Assembly: GCA_045600945.1 (NCBI GenBank)
Contig: JAZRYX010000006.1
Coordinates: 1-64,000, forward strand
Length of the DNA: 64,000 nt
Reading direction: 5' to 3'
Source: Darwinimomas sp045600945
Lineage (GTDB): Bacteria > Bacillota > Clostridia > Lachnospirales > Lachnospiraceae
Part shown: positions 6,903-15,959 of the stretch, piece after piece
How the letters are laid out: each line of letters starts with the position of its first letter
Position numbering within the stretch: position 1 is the stretch's first letter
The notes under the pieces: model-generated
What the model was told of the DNA's origin: nothing
What the model saw: only the letters and a program-made list of their open reading frames with translations
Database searches by the model: none
Translations under genes and position numbers: made by a program

Positions 6903-8687
6903 ATGAACGAAAAAGACACAACTTTAAAACAAAACGTCAGCTTTTTGCAGAACACATTTAACAAGGCAATCTTTCCGGCAATGCTGTCATTACTCAGTGT
7001 AAGTATCAATGTTTTTGTTGACGGAATCCTTGTCAGCAACAAGCTGGGAGCAGATGCATTGGCGGCGGTAAGTATAAGCCTTCCGGTATATCTTTTCTTA
7101 TGTATCATAGGTTCTTTTTTTGCATCCGGTACTGCAATTAATGCCGCACGTGCAATAGGAGATAACGACCCTGAAAAAAGTCAGATGTACTACAGAACCT
7201 GTATCGTTGTTCTGTTTTTTATCTCGATTTTTGTCACAGTGTTAGGTTTGATTTTATGTAACAGTATCACTGATTTCCTGTGTACAGATCAAAATATCAG
7301 TAAATACGTCAGTGACTATGTATGGATAACACTGCTTGGTGCGCTTCCGAAGATTATGCTTTATGTACCGTTCTGGTATCTCAGGCTTGACGGAAAGAAC
7401 AAGGCTGTTGCAGTTATTATGGCTGTTATGGCATTTGGTAATATCATTCTGGACGTTCTCTTTGTTTTCTATCTGAACATGGGTGTATTTGGAGCAGGCC
7501 TCGCAAGTGTACTGGCGACTACGGCAGCATTTATTATCGGAATGCTGTGCCTGAAAAGTAAAAAATGTTTCTTCGAATTCAAATTCTATTGCCTAAAGGG
7601 CTGGAATGAGTGGAAGGTTATTGCATCGACAGGTATTCCTTCAGCGCTTAACAATCTACTGTCAACACTGCGTTTGCTTATCATAAACTCCGTGCTTTTT
7701 TCATACGGAGGAGGTGCAGAGGTAGCTGTATTTTCAGCTGTTAACGGTATAAACGGTTTTGCAGAGTGCATTACTTTGGGTATCCCTCAGGCAGCATCAC
7801 CGATGCTTGGTGTTTTTAGCGGTGAACAGGATAACGGAAGTATCAAACTGCTGATCGGGATACAGCTTAAAACAGGATTAATATGTGTTGCCATTTTCGC
7901 AGCCCTTTGTCTCGGTCTTTCAGTTCCTATTCAGCATATGTACGGTTTGACTATTCCGATGTTTATGCCGCTTTTATGGTTGTCGCTTTCGATTTTACCG
8001 GGACTCATATGTATGATCATATCGGGTTATTACAACTCATCAGGCAGAAATATGTGGGCCAATATGATGATATTTTTCAGAGTTTTGCTGATGACATATG
8101 TCGGACTGAGACTTGTGACGACAACCGGATTTTCAACGTATTCTTTCCTTCTGATTGCAGAAGTACTGACGCTGGCAGCCTGGTTTATTGCTTCAAAGCT
8201 TTATAATCGTAGGCATCCTGAACTTTCCGGATTGCTGCAGATGGATACTTCGCTTGAAGAAAGGGGATCGATACTAAACTTTTCGGTTGGTTCGGAACCG
8301 AGCGAAATATGCTCAGCAAGTGAGAAGATATCTTCATTCTGCGAGAACAACGGAATGGACATGAAGACTACTATGAGGGTTCAGCTTGCCATGGAAGAAA
8401 TCATGACTTTAATCAGTTCCGTAAACGATGAAGAGGTACGTAAAAATCTTAGCTTTGATTTGCGGGCATATCATATAGACGGTCTTACAGGTATTCGTAT
8501 CAGGTATATGGGAAAGGATTTCAATCCGTTTATCATAGATCCTGAGAACGAGGATTTGTATATGGGTATTATGATGCTTAAGAACATGGTATCACATATG
8601 TATATGCGTACATTTGGTGTTAACTCTTTGCAGATAAGTATAAGAAAATCAAAACCGATTCAGATTCAGGAAAAGGTAATTTATTAA
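6903..8687 (+). CDS. MATE-family transporter fused to an RsbW-like ATPase domain
   Basis: A 594-residue fusion. Residues 1-440 form a MATE-type transporter with about twelve hydrophobic helices (for example INVFVDGILVSNKLGADALA near the N-terminus). Residues about 455-590 resemble the GHKL ATPase fold of RsbW/SpoIIAB anti-sigma kinases. The N-box region reads RVQLAMEEIMTLISS, with Leu where the Mg-binding Asn should be, and the DxGxPF box is MGKDFNPF, without its Asp. The domain is therefore probably a binding module rather than a kinase. Stop and next start overlap (TAATG), and a SpoIIE phosphatase lies two genes downstream, the partner class expected for RsbW-type domains. Confidence 0.85.
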   Translation: MNEKDTTLKQNVSFLQNTFNKAIFPAMLSLLSVSINVFVDGILVSNKLGADALAAVSISLPVYLFLCIIGSFFASGTAINAARAIGDNDPEKSQMYYRTCIVVLFFISIFVTVLGLILCNSITDFLCTDQNISKYVSDYVWITLLGALPKIMLYVPFWYLRLDGKNKAVAVIMAVMAFGNIILDVLFVFYLNMGVFGAGLASVLATTAAFIIGMLCLKSKKCFFEFKFYCLKGWNEWKVIASTGIPSALNNLLSTLRLLIINSVLFSYGGGAEVAVFSAVNGINGFAECITLGIPQAASPMLGVFSGEQDNGSIKLLIGIQLKTGLICVAIFAALCLGLSVPIQHMYGLTIPMFMPLLWLSLSILPGLICMIISGYYNSSGRNMWANMMIFFRVLLMTYVGLRLVTTTGFSTYSFLLIAEVLTLAAWFIASKLYNRRHPELSGLLQMDTSLEERGSILNFSVGSEPSEICSASEKISSFCENNGMDMKTTMRVQLAMEEIMTLISSVNDEEVRKNLSFDLRAYHIDGLTGIRIRYMGKDFNPFIIDPENEDLYMGIMMLKNMVSHMYMRTFGVNSLQISIRKSKPIQIQEKVIY

Positions 8688-10192
8688 TGACGCGTAATTT
8701 TAAAGAAGAAATTGATCAATTATATGAAGATTTTAATAATGCCGGAACAATTAATGAGAACAATCTCTTTACTATCATTAAAGACAATATAGATACTCCA
8801 TTAGGACGAAAATACGGGTTTGAGACAATAAACAGTATAGAGGACTATCAGAAGGCAGTTCCCATGTCCACAGCCGGTGATTACCCTGACGGAAATGAGT
8901 ACACCTACAGTGTAGGATATAATCTTGCAACATCAGGGACATTGGGAAATCGTAAAAGATTTACGGTATCAAATCTTGCAATGGAAAAGTCGGCCGGATA
9001 CAATTATATAATGCCGTTTTATCTGCTTGATATGACAACGGAAAAGGGACTTAATATCTCGGTTTTTCAGATACTCGATCACGATATGCTGCTTTCAAGT
9101 GCTCTGTATGATTACCTGTATAAAAACAATTATTTCAAACTTGAAGATTACTATGACTGTGATTTTCTGTTTTCAGATACAATAGAAAACATCCCGTATA
9201 TCAAGGCGTACATAGCTCTTGCACATAAGGATATAAGATATTTTGATTCTATATTCCTGTATGATATGCTTATTGTATTTAAGTATATGATCGACAACCA
9301 TGAGATGCTGCTTGATGATATCAGAAATCGAAGATTCAGCGTCAATCTGTCCGATGCAGAAAAGGAAAAACTTCTCAGGCAGAATTTCACTGAGGAGAGG
9401 CTGAATGAAATCGAGAAGATATTCAGCAAAGAGAGTGATGAACCTTTGATAAAAAGACTATTTCCGGATCTTAAGTTTGTTTCGGGAGTAGGCGGCGGAA
9501 AATACAAGATTTACGATAGTAAACTCAAAGAACTTATCGGAGATGACACGCCGGTTTTCTACTATATATTTGCACAGACTGAGTGTACGATGGGGGTGCC
9601 GCTTAAGATGAATGAACCGTCGTATGCCATGATGCCGGCTACTTGTTTCTATGAGTATCTTGATCTTGATACGGGTAAAGTATATCTTCCGCAGGAGACT
9701 GTTATAGGCACGGAATATGAACCGATCGTAACCACATTTTCAGGTCTTTATCGTTATCATACCGGAGATAGGGTTTGTGTTAAGGAAAAGGTCGGGCAGG
9801 CTCCTGTAGTCGGGATAAAAGGCAGGATCAACAGTATCATCAATATCGCGGGCGAGAAAGTAGATGATGCAGATATCACGCTTACGATGGATAAAATGAA
9901 GGACGTATACAATTTCACGCAGTTTGCGGTAGGTGTAGACAGTACGGTATATCCTAACAGATACATCATTTTTGTCGATGTCGGGAACTGTGATGATAAT
10001 TTCGCAGAAAGGTTCGATAACCTGCTGATGAGCCTGGCATTTGACTATAAGGATCTCAGGATGCGAGGAGCAATTTCCACGCCGGTTGTCAAAGTTCTTG
10101 ATGTAGAACGGTTCTACGACATTCAGAAAGGGCAGGTCAAGCCGAAAGTCGTATTAAATGATGAACAGGTCCAAAAGTGGATGAAAGAATGA
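8687..10192 (+). CDS. GH3-type acyl-acid adenylating/amide synthetase-like protein
   Basis: A 501-residue member of the GH3 branch of the ANL adenylating superfamily, named after plant auxin-conjugating enzymes. ANL motifs are visible: phosphate-binding loop LATSGTLGNRKRF (about 85-97), YYIFAQTECTMG, YRYHTGDRVCV and IKGRINSIINIAGEKV. It should activate a small carboxylic acid with ATP and transfer it to an amine or thiol; the substrate cannot be read from sequence. It is translationally coupled to the MATE-RsbW gene, so its product may be what the transporter exports. Related genes occur singly in Firmicutes and Bacteroidetes. Confidence 0.8.
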   Translation: MTRNFKEEIDQLYEDFNNAGTINENNLFTIIKDNIDTPLGRKYGFETINSIEDYQKAVPMSTAGDYPDGNEYTYSVGYNLATSGTLGNRKRFTVSNLAMEKSAGYNYIMPFYLLDMTTEKGLNISVFQILDHDMLLSSALYDYLYKNNYFKLEDYYDCDFLFSDTIENIPYIKAYIALAHKDIRYFDSIFLYDMLIVFKYMIDNHEMLLDDIRNRRFSVNLSDAEKEKLLRQNFTEERLNEIEKIFSKESDEPLIKRLFPDLKFVSGVGGGKYKIYDSKLKELIGDDTPVFYYIFAQTECTMGVPLKMNEPSYAMMPATCFYEYLDLDTGKVYLPQETVIGTEYEPIVTTFSGLYRYHTGDRVCVKEKVGQAPVVGIKGRINSIINIAGEKVDDADITLTMDKMKDVYNFTQFAVGVDSTVYPNRYIIFVDVGNCDDNFAERFDNLLMSLAFDYKDLRMRGAISTPVVKVLDVERFYDIQKGQVKPKVVLNDEQVQKWMKE

Positions 10193-10213
10193 AAATAGAT
10201 AGAGGTGATGACG

Positions 10214-11923
10214 ATGAAGAAAAACACACAATCCAAGCTCACTTTAAAACTGATTGCCGGTTTTATTATTCTGGGACTGGCAATTATCACGATTGCCTGT
10301 GTCACTGGTTATAATGAGTTTAAAAATGATATCAAACAGCAGTACAATGACGAAGCTTACGGAATCGCTCATTCAGCTGCCGGATTGGTTGACAGTGATA
10401 TTGCAAAACTGCTCGGTCAGATTGCCAAAGATCGCTCCAACGGAGATTTTGATCAGGCTGTTATTGATGAGATTATAGCGAGCGATGAATATCAGAAAAT
10501 CAGGGCAGGTTTTTTGAATCTTCGCGAAAATATGGGCGCAAATGATATCTATCTTGTGTACTGCAATCTGGATATTTTGAATGATTATAAGGGAACAAAA
10601 GAAGGATGGACTCCGTTTACTTACATATTTGACTGCTATGCAGATGAAAACTTATCTTATGTACTCGGAGATCAGGGCCCGATCAATCCGGATTTCATAG
10701 AACCGACAACAGAAATCGTCACTACCGGCAATAGAGTCAATAATTTCTTTGAGTCAAAATCAGACTACGGATACAATACAACGGCACTTATTACAGTTCC
10801 TATGGGAGATGAAAATCTGGCTCTTGGTGTTGAGATTCCGATGCTTACCATAGAGTCTTCACTGGCGGCATATTTAAAGAGAACATTGCTTTTTACAATA
10901 GGTATCGTAGTACTCGGAATCGCAGCGTATGTTCTCTACCTTCTTAAAAAGGTTGTTGCCCCGATCAACATGATTGCACATGAAGCATCAACATTCGTAG
11001 AGAATAAAGATGCAAATACACAGTATTCTGCAGTTCTTGAGACAATCAAGACAGGGGACGAAATTGAAGATCTGTCAAAAGCCGTGCTTAAGATGGAAGA
11101 CGATATTAATGATTACATCGTCAACCTGACTAAAGTTACAGCTGAGAAGGAACGTATCGGTGCTGAGCTCGATGTTGCAACACATATTCAGGCATCGATG
11201 TTGCCGAATATCTTCCCGGCATTCCCTAACAGAGAAGAGTTTGATATATACGCAACTATGAACCCGGCTAAGGAAGTCGGAGGAGACTTCTATGACTTCT
11301 TCATGGTTGATGAGACACACCTTGCTATTGTTACTGCTGACGTATCCGGTAAGGGTGTTCCAGCAGCTTTGTTTATGGTAATCGGTAAGACTCTGATTAA
11401 AGATCATACATCTGCGAACGTGAATCTTGGTGAAGTGTTTACGACCGTTAACAATCTTCTTTGCGAATCGAACAGTGAAGGATTGTTTATTACTGCATTC
11501 GAAGGTGTGCTTGACCTTGTAACAGGTGAGTTCCGATACGTAAATGCCGGACATGAGATACCTTTCATCTGCAGAAAGGGAGAAAAATTCAAACCTTATC
11601 CGATACGCGCAGGATTTGTTCTTTCCGGAATGGAAGATATGAAGTACAAGCCGAACGTAATTCAGCTTGAGCCGGGTGATAAGCTTTTCGAGTACACAGA
11701 TGGTGTTACAGAGGCTACGGATGCTCATAACCAGCTCTTCGGAATGGACAGACTTGAAGCTTCACTGGGCGAGTATTCAGATCTAAGCGTTCATGATCTG
11801 CTTCCGGCCGTTAAGCGTGACATTGATAAGTTTGTAGGTAAAGCACCGCAGTTCGATGATATCACAATGATTTGTATCGAGTTCAAGAAGTATTACGAAG
11901 GCCCGAAGGAGGAAACGGTATAA
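10214..11923 (+). CDS. Membrane-bound SpoIIE-family PP2C phosphatase with HAMP domain
   Basis: About 570 residues. An N-terminal membrane helix (LIAGFIILGLAIITIACV), an extracellular sensor region of about 200 residues, a second helix (TLLFTIGIVVLGIAAYVLYL) and a HAMP-like linker precede a complete SpoIIE/RsbU phosphatase. The metal-binding acidic residues are in place: GGDFYDFF, TADVSGKG, YTDGVTEA and FDDIT. It should dephosphorylate an STAS-type anti-anti-sigma protein in response to an outside signal. I chose ATG at 10214 (AGAGGTGA five bases upstream); ATG 10208 and GTG 10205 are in frame. No STAS protein is encoded nearby. Confidence 0.9.
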   Translation: MKKNTQSKLTLKLIAGFIILGLAIITIACVTGYNEFKNDIKQQYNDEAYGIAHSAAGLVDSDIAKLLGQIAKDRSNGDFDQAVIDEIIASDEYQKIRAGFLNLRENMGANDIYLVYCNLDILNDYKGTKEGWTPFTYIFDCYADENLSYVLGDQGPINPDFIEPTTEIVTTGNRVNNFFESKSDYGYNTTALITVPMGDENLALGVEIPMLTIESSLAAYLKRTLLFTIGIVVLGIAAYVLYLLKKVVAPINMIAHEASTFVENKDANTQYSAVLETIKTGDEIEDLSKAVLKMEDDINDYIVNLTKVTAEKERIGAELDVATHIQASMLPNIFPAFPNREEFDIYATMNPAKEVGGDFYDFFMVDETHLAIVTADVSGKGVPAALFMVIGKTLIKDHTSANVNLGEVFTTVNNLLCESNSEGLFITAFEGVLDLVTGEFRYVNAGHEIPFICRKGEKFKPYPIRAGFVLSGMEDMKYKPNVIQLEPGDKLFEYTDGVTEATDAHNQLFGMDRLEASLGEYSDLSVHDLLPAVKRDIDKFVGKAPQFDDITMICIEFKKYYEGPKEETV

Positions 11924-11947
11924 GCATCCACCGGGAATAACATTAAA

Positions 11948-11975
11948 GAGACTATCGCAAGGTAGCCTCTTTTTT
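11948..11975 (+). terminator. Rho-independent terminator after the SpoIIE phosphatase gene
   Basis: Stem GAGACTATC/GGTAGCCTC (11948-11969) with GCAA loop and six T. The design is close to the terminal hairpin of dispersed repeat copies 1 and 3. A TATAAT box at 11978-11983 follows at once and may serve the next gene. Confidence 0.75.
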
Positions 11976-12004
11976 GTTATAATGAAGCCAGAGGTGAGTG
12001 AATC

Positions 12005-12487
12005 ATGAATAGTGGTGTTACTTTCAGATATGCGCAAAGGGAAGATGTCTCTTTGATACTTAAGTTTATTAAGGGTCTGGCTGAATATGAGAAAATGCTG
12101 AACGAAGTCGTGGCTGATGAGAAGCTGCTTGAAGAATGGATATTTGACAGGCAGAAAGCCGAAGTGCTATTTGCGATGGTTGATGGAAAGGAGATAGGAT
12201 TCGCGCTGTTTTTCCATAATTTCTCAACATTTTTGGGCAGAGCCGGCATTTACCTTGAAGATCTTTTTGTGTTGCCTGAGTACAGGGGAAAAGGATACGG
12301 GAAAGCATTGCTTAAGAAGCTTGCATCCATCGCTCTTGAGAGAGAATGCGGCAGACTTGAGTGGTGGTGTCTGGACTGGAACAGACCGAGCATAGATTTT
12401 TATCTTTCACTCGGGGCAGAACCGATGTCAGACTGGACTGTATATCGGGTAACAGGCGAGAGACTTAAAAAACTCGGAGAAGAATAA
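12005..12487 (+). CDS. GNAT-family N-acetyltransferase (diamine acetyltransferase-like)
   Basis: A 160-residue protein spanning one GNAT domain, which transfers acetyl from acetyl-CoA to an amine. Motif A, the CoA pyrophosphate loop, is LEDLFVLPEYRGKGYGKALL (about residues 83-102), and the following segment GRLEWWCLDWNRPSIDFYLSLGA is typical of the SAT1/spermidine acetyltransferase-like branch. Start ATG has GAGGTGAG upstream. It opens a run of closely spaced genes that continues to 15801. The true substrate is unknown; a polyamine is a family-based guess. Confidence 0.85.
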   Translation: MNSGVTFRYAQREDVSLILKFIKGLAEYEKMLNEVVADEKLLEEWIFDRQKAEVLFAMVDGKEIGFALFFHNFSTFLGRAGIYLEDLFVLPEYRGKGYGKALLKKLASIALERECGRLEWWCLDWNRPSIDFYLSLGAEPMSDWTVYRVTGERLKKLGEE

Positions 12488-12503
12488 TTATTCAGGAGAA
12501 AGA

Positions 12504-13040
12504 ATGAATATAGTAGTATACTTGGGAGCCAATGAGAGTAGTGTCCCGGAAATCAGGGATAGAGTATGTGAGCTGGGCCGATGGATAGGTGAGAGCGGAA
12601 ACGATCTGGTTTATGGCGGGTCAAAGAGCGGGCTTATGGGTTATTTGGCTGAAAGTGTTCTTGATGCCGGAGGCAAGGTGACAGGAGTCGAGCCGGAGAT
12701 GTTTGTCAACGCAGGATTTGTGTATGACAGAATAGATGAGCTTATCGTTACGAAGAACATGACCGAAAGAAAATCTAAGATGATAGAGCTTGGAGATGCA
12801 TTCATAGCTTTTCCCGGTGGTACCGGTACTTTGGATGAGATTTCGGAAATTATGTGTATGAAGGTGCTCGACCTGACAGAGGCTCCGTGTATAATATATA
12901 ACATTAATGGCTTTTATAACGGACTTAAAGATCTGATGGACAGGATGGTTGAGACCGGACTTGCTTCACGGTCCAAACTGGAGAGAACTAAGTTTGCGGA
13001 AAATCTTTCTGACATCATCAGAATAATTGAGGGACAATAA
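12504..13040 (+). CDS. LOG-family (TIGR00730) Rossmann-fold nucleotide phosphoribohydrolase
   Basis: A 178-residue LOG-family protein. Members cleave nucleoside 5'-monophosphates to base and ribose 5-phosphate and are often annotated as cytokinin-activating enzymes. The signature PGGTGTLDEISE (about 97-108) carries the PGGxGTxxE motif, and Arg in MTERKSKM just before it is the usual partner. The YGGSKSGLMGYLAESVL stretch near residue 37 is also standard. It starts 17 bases after the GNAT gene with AGGAGAAAG upstream. Confidence 0.88.
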   Translation: MNIVVYLGANESSVPEIRDRVCELGRWIGESGNDLVYGGSKSGLMGYLAESVLDAGGKVTGVEPEMFVNAGFVYDRIDELIVTKNMTERKSKMIELGDAFIAFPGGTGTLDEISEIMCMKVLDLTEAPCIIYNINGFYNGLKDLMDRMVETGLASRSKLERTKFAENLSDIIRIIEGQ

Positions 13041-13731
13041 TACGCATATAAGGTTAAAAAAATTTATATTGTTTTTCTGCCTCGTGGCGGTGCTCGTGTT
13101 GACGGGTTTTACAGGCAGGACAGAATCGGAAAGGGAGCAGAAGATATATTCTTATGTTCAGGTTCCTAAAGAGTACTGTGATGATGAACGCTGGACGGGT
13201 GATTGGGTTGAGATTGAGTCCGGAGGACAGAAGTTTTTTTATTTCGGATGCGGTATATGCTGCTTTTCAAATGTCTTAAGCACTTTCCACGGGATCCCTC
13301 TTAAGCCTGATACCATGTTTGCATGGGCAAGAAAGAACGGGGATTATCATCCGGAGTCCGGCAGAGGAGCACTGAGCTGGAAGCAGTTAAAGAGAATGTA
13401 TGAGCACTTCGGGTGTGAGACTAAGACCATGCATAAGCCTGAGAACTACGCTGATTTTCAGAAGGATGTTAACGATGCCGACACGACCATGGTACTGGTC
13501 TGTAAATATAATGACGATAAGCTATGGTTCTATACATTGGGACATTACGTGAATCTGTGGGAGTATGACCCTGAAGATGACACGGTGTTCGTGACGGATT
13601 CAAGCGGGATGTTCAACAGGCAGAGATTGAAGCTTGAGGATATATACAATGCACTTAAAACCGCAAGTGATGCGCAGTATATGTGTATTAACAAAATAGA
13701 TGATTTTTACAGCTCCTATATGATAGAATGA
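13027..13731 (+). CDS. Exported C39-like cysteine peptidase-type protein
   Basis: A 234-residue protein with an N-terminal hydrophobic signal (FILFFCLVAVLVLTGF) and a papain-like C39_2 domain. The likely nucleophile is in FGCGICCFSNVLS and the His in LGHYVNLWEYD, followed by the FVTDSSG segment. Such proteins are usually secreted or surface-bound hydrolases of peptide bonds, often in the cell wall. The start is uncertain: TTG at 13027 overlaps the LOG gene by 14 bases and has a poor ribosome binding site. Confidence 0.7.
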   Translation: MRDNNTHIRLKKFILFFCLVAVLVLTGFTGRTESEREQKIYSYVQVPKEYCDDERWTGDWVEIESGGQKFFYFGCGICCFSNVLSTFHGIPLKPDTMFAWARKNGDYHPESGRGALSWKQLKRMYEHFGCETKTMHKPENYADFQKDVNDADTTMVLVCKYNDDKLWFYTLGHYVNLWEYDPEDDTVFVTDSSGMFNRQRLKLEDIYNALKTASDAQYMCINKIDDFYSSYMIE

Positions 13732-13752
13732 AGATAAATGAGGAGGCAGACA

Positions 13753-14289
13753 ATGACTGAAGAAAAAAAGAGATTATATGGAATGCTGGGCATGATCCCG
13801 GTGATTATCGGATGCATATGGATGATCTTAAAAGCTATCAAGGCTGACAATATATTTGTTATGCTTTCCATCATATCAGGACTTATTACTTTCGCTATTG
13901 CTATGGCATATGCAGGCAAAGGATATAAAAAGAACGGGGCCGGTTATTATAAAGCATACATGGTGATGTTCGCAGTAACCTGTGCTCTGGGAATCGTACC
14001 TGCATTCACGGGATATGATTTCGGAGTTTTGGCTAAGGTTGTTTCAGTAGTGGCACTTATATGTGCACTGATTCTTGCATTTTGGAAGGATCTCGGAAAG
14101 ACGAAATCATATGTGGTCGGAATAATTGCAGCTCTGCTTTATCTGATTCTTTTCATAAGCCATATTTTTTCAGGCGGTAATTTCTTTGATACAGCTCAGG
14201 CTTCTTTTACCGGACTTCTTATGTCGCTTCTTTCACTCGTGTTTATCAGTGCAAAATATGCGGATAAGGATGCGAGGGGATCTAAATAA
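13753..14289 (+). CDS. Multi-pass membrane protein of unknown function
   Basis: A 178-residue, very hydrophobic product with about six membrane helices in three pairs. I chose ATG 13753 because AGGAGG lies six bases upstream; an in-frame ATG at 13738 is less likely. There are no enzymatic motifs. It lies between a C39-like peptidase and an unknown soluble protein in a tight run of genes. Confidence 0.65.
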   Translation: MTEEKKRLYGMLGMIPVIIGCIWMILKAIKADNIFVMLSIISGLITFAIAMAYAGKGYKKNGAGYYKAYMVMFAVTCALGIVPAFTGYDFGVLAKVVSVVALICALILAFWKDLGKTKSYVVGIIAALLYLILFISHIFSGGNFFDTAQASFTGLLMSLLSLVFISAKYADKDARGSK

Positions 14290-14291
14290 TA

Positions 14292-14795
14292 ATGAAAAAT
14301 GACGCGGTAACTGAATACTGCAGAGGATGTTCCGGGCTTGAGGTCCGGGACATCTTTAAGTTTTTGTATCAGTCGTGTTTTGGCTGCGAACATCTTGTAT
14401 CGGACTCAAAGAAGGTGCTTAAAAAAATAAAAGAGGAAATGCCGGGCGCACAGCTGGATGATCTCCCAGAGATCGAGATGCTTGACGGAGATTTTTGCCG
14501 TGTGCATCTGAAAACTTTAAAAGAATCAAATGCTGAGGAGGCTCTGGCACGGTTATTCATTCAATCGGCCGTTAAACAAAATGACGGAGAGGAAAGACTT
14601 ATGAATGAACTTATAAAGCTTAAACTCTCTGCAAAGGAAGGAAGCATACCTTTTTCGGAGGAAGAGATTGACAGAGCCATTTTGAAGTGGAGAGATGAAG
14701 GATTTGGTCCGGTTCATCATTCGGAAACGTTCAGAAAGATGCATCATCCCGCATATCGTGTTATCAGAAAGGAACTACTGGAGAAACTGATTTGA
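14292..14795 (+). CDS. Conserved hypothetical protein
   Basis: A 167-residue soluble protein, acidic and helical. The N-terminal FKFLYQSCFGCEHLV and the C-terminal HHSETFRKMHHPAYRVI are distinctive and, from memory, conserved in uncharacterised Firmicutes proteins. Clustered Cys and His could bind metal. It overlaps the next gene by four bases (TTGA), so the two are probably co-translated. Confidence 0.6.
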   Translation: MKNDAVTEYCRGCSGLEVRDIFKFLYQSCFGCEHLVSDSKKVLKKIKEEMPGAQLDDLPEIEMLDGDFCRVHLKTLKESNAEEALARLFIQSAVKQNDGEERLMNELIKLKLSAKEGSIPFSEEEIDRAILKWRDEGFGPVHHSETFRKMHHPAYRVIRKELLEKLI

Positions 14796-15319
14796 AGAAT
14801 GCTTCGATAAAAAAATTATGCTTGTCAGCCATGTTTCTGGCCCTTGCCATGGTGCTGCCGTTTCTGACCGGACAGATTCCGGAAATTGGAAGGGCATTAA
14901 GTCCCATGCATATACCGGTTATGCTGTGCGGTTATTTCTGCGGACCATGGTATGGGCTTACTGTCGGATTCATAAGTCCGCTGCTCAGGTTTGCGCTTTT
15001 CGGTATGCCGCCGATTTTACCGAAGGGTCTTGCAATGTGTTTTGAACTTGCAACATACGGAGTTTCGGTCGGATTATTGTACAGAGCGCTGCCGAAGAAA
15101 AAAATCAATGTTTATGTATCGCTTATACTCGCAATGATTCTGGGACGGATTGTCTGGGGTATAGCAAGTGCGATTATCTACGGATTCGGGGGTTCCGAGT
15201 TCGGATGGGCAGCATTCATAGCAGGTGGAATAGTGGGTTCTTTCCCCGGAATCATAGTTCAGATAGTATTGATTCCGATTCTTGTGATTGCGCTTGAAAA
15301 AAATGTAAATAATGCATGA
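14792..15319 (+). CDS. ECF transporter S-component (substrate-binding membrane subunit)
   Basis: A 175-residue membrane protein with about six helices, in the size range of energy-coupling-factor S-components, which capture vitamins and hand them to a shared EcfAAT module. LSAMFLALAMVLPFLTGQIP and the MHIPVMLCGYFCGPWYGL segment fit the family. The vitamin cannot be deduced. Start TTG overlaps the preceding stop. No ECF ATPase or T-component genes are nearby, as expected for a group II system. Confidence 0.75.
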   Translation: MKNASIKKLCLSAMFLALAMVLPFLTGQIPEIGRALSPMHIPVMLCGYFCGPWYGLTVGFISPLLRFALFGMPPILPKGLAMCFELATYGVSVGLLYRALPKKKINVYVSLILAMILGRIVWGIASAIIYGFGGSEFGWAAFIAGGIVGSFPGIIVQIVLIPILVIALEKNVNNA

Positions 15320-15801
15320 AATATAAATTGAATATAGAGATTATGACCATGTATGCGGCTTCGATTCTTATATTCCATGGGGTTGGGACGGAATCGATAA
15401 GGCTGTTGTTTATCGGTGCAGTGCTGATAGAACTTTCAAAGAAAGATATGGAAATGCATAAGCTGCCTGATGAACTTATACTGGTCGGATGTGCGGTTTC
15501 GCTGTTGAGATTGTTTGAGGGGGTCTCGGTTCCGGAACTGGCAGCGGGAATCATCCCGGCGATATGTTTGCTGACTTTGGTGCTTGTTTTTGATATTATC
15601 GGTAAAAGAAGTACAATGGGCGGCGGAGATATAAAGGTGGTAGCGATGTTGGGACTCAATTTTGGTCTGTACAAGAATCTTATTATCATTTTACTTGCCG
15701 GTATGTTGTTTGTAGCGGTATATCTGTTTAACGACAGAAAAGAGAAAATGCCGTTTGGACCAATGCTTTCTTTGGCATCCTGGATAGCGGCACTTATGTA
15801 A
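15316..15801 (+). CDS. Prepilin-peptidase-like membrane aspartyl protease (A24 domain)
   Basis: A 161-residue membrane protein corresponding to the A24 core of type IV prepilin peptidases, without the N-terminal methyltransferase part. The two catalytic aspartates are readable in SKKDMEMHKLPDELI and MGGGDIKVVAML (the GxGD motif). It could cleave type IV pilin-like leaders, but no pilus genes are in the window. ATGA overlap with the ECF gene indicates translational coupling. Confidence 0.75.
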   Translation: MKYKLNIEIMTMYAASILIFHGVGTESIRLLFIGAVLIELSKKDMEMHKLPDELILVGCAVSLLRLFEGVSVPELAAGIIPAICLLTLVLVFDIIGKRSTMGGGDIKVVAMLGLNFGLYKNLIIILLAGMLFVAVYLFNDRKEKMPFGPMLSLASWIAALM

Positions 15802-15827
15802 GGAAAGGCGATGGGCCTTTCCTTTAA
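15802..15827 (+). terminator. Rho-independent terminator of the 12005-15801 gene run
   Basis: GGAAAGGC (15802-15809) pairs with GCCTTTCC (15815-15822), followed by a T-rich stretch. A second small hairpin (CCTAC/GTAGG, 15841-15859) lies just downstream. Confidence 0.75.
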
Positions 15828-15868
15828 TTTAGTGAGTGGGCCTACTTAGCACTAGTAGGTCATTGTGT

Positions 15869-15928
15869 TTATCGGCAAAATATAGACGAGAAAATTGTTG
15901 CAATATATCGTTTATATTTTGCCGATAA
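15869..15928 (+). promoter_or_regulatory. 16-bp inverted-repeat operator flanking the Fic promoter
   Basis: TTATCGGCAAAATATA at 15869-15884 is repeated as its perfect reverse complement at 15913-15928, 28 bases apart. TATAAT at 15934-15939 follows the right half, which falls in the promoter spacer, so a bound dimer or a looped complex would block transcription. The downstream Fic protein has an N-terminal helix-turn-helix and is the obvious candidate to bind it. Confidence 0.75.
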
Positions 15929-15959
15929 TGTTGTATAATATTACCGGAAAGGTATTAAT

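Noticed and set aside
11075..11728. 217-codon minus-strand frame opposite the phosphatase gene
   Set aside because: Antisense to the conserved SpoIIE catalytic domain and Cys/Ser-rich like a shadow frame.
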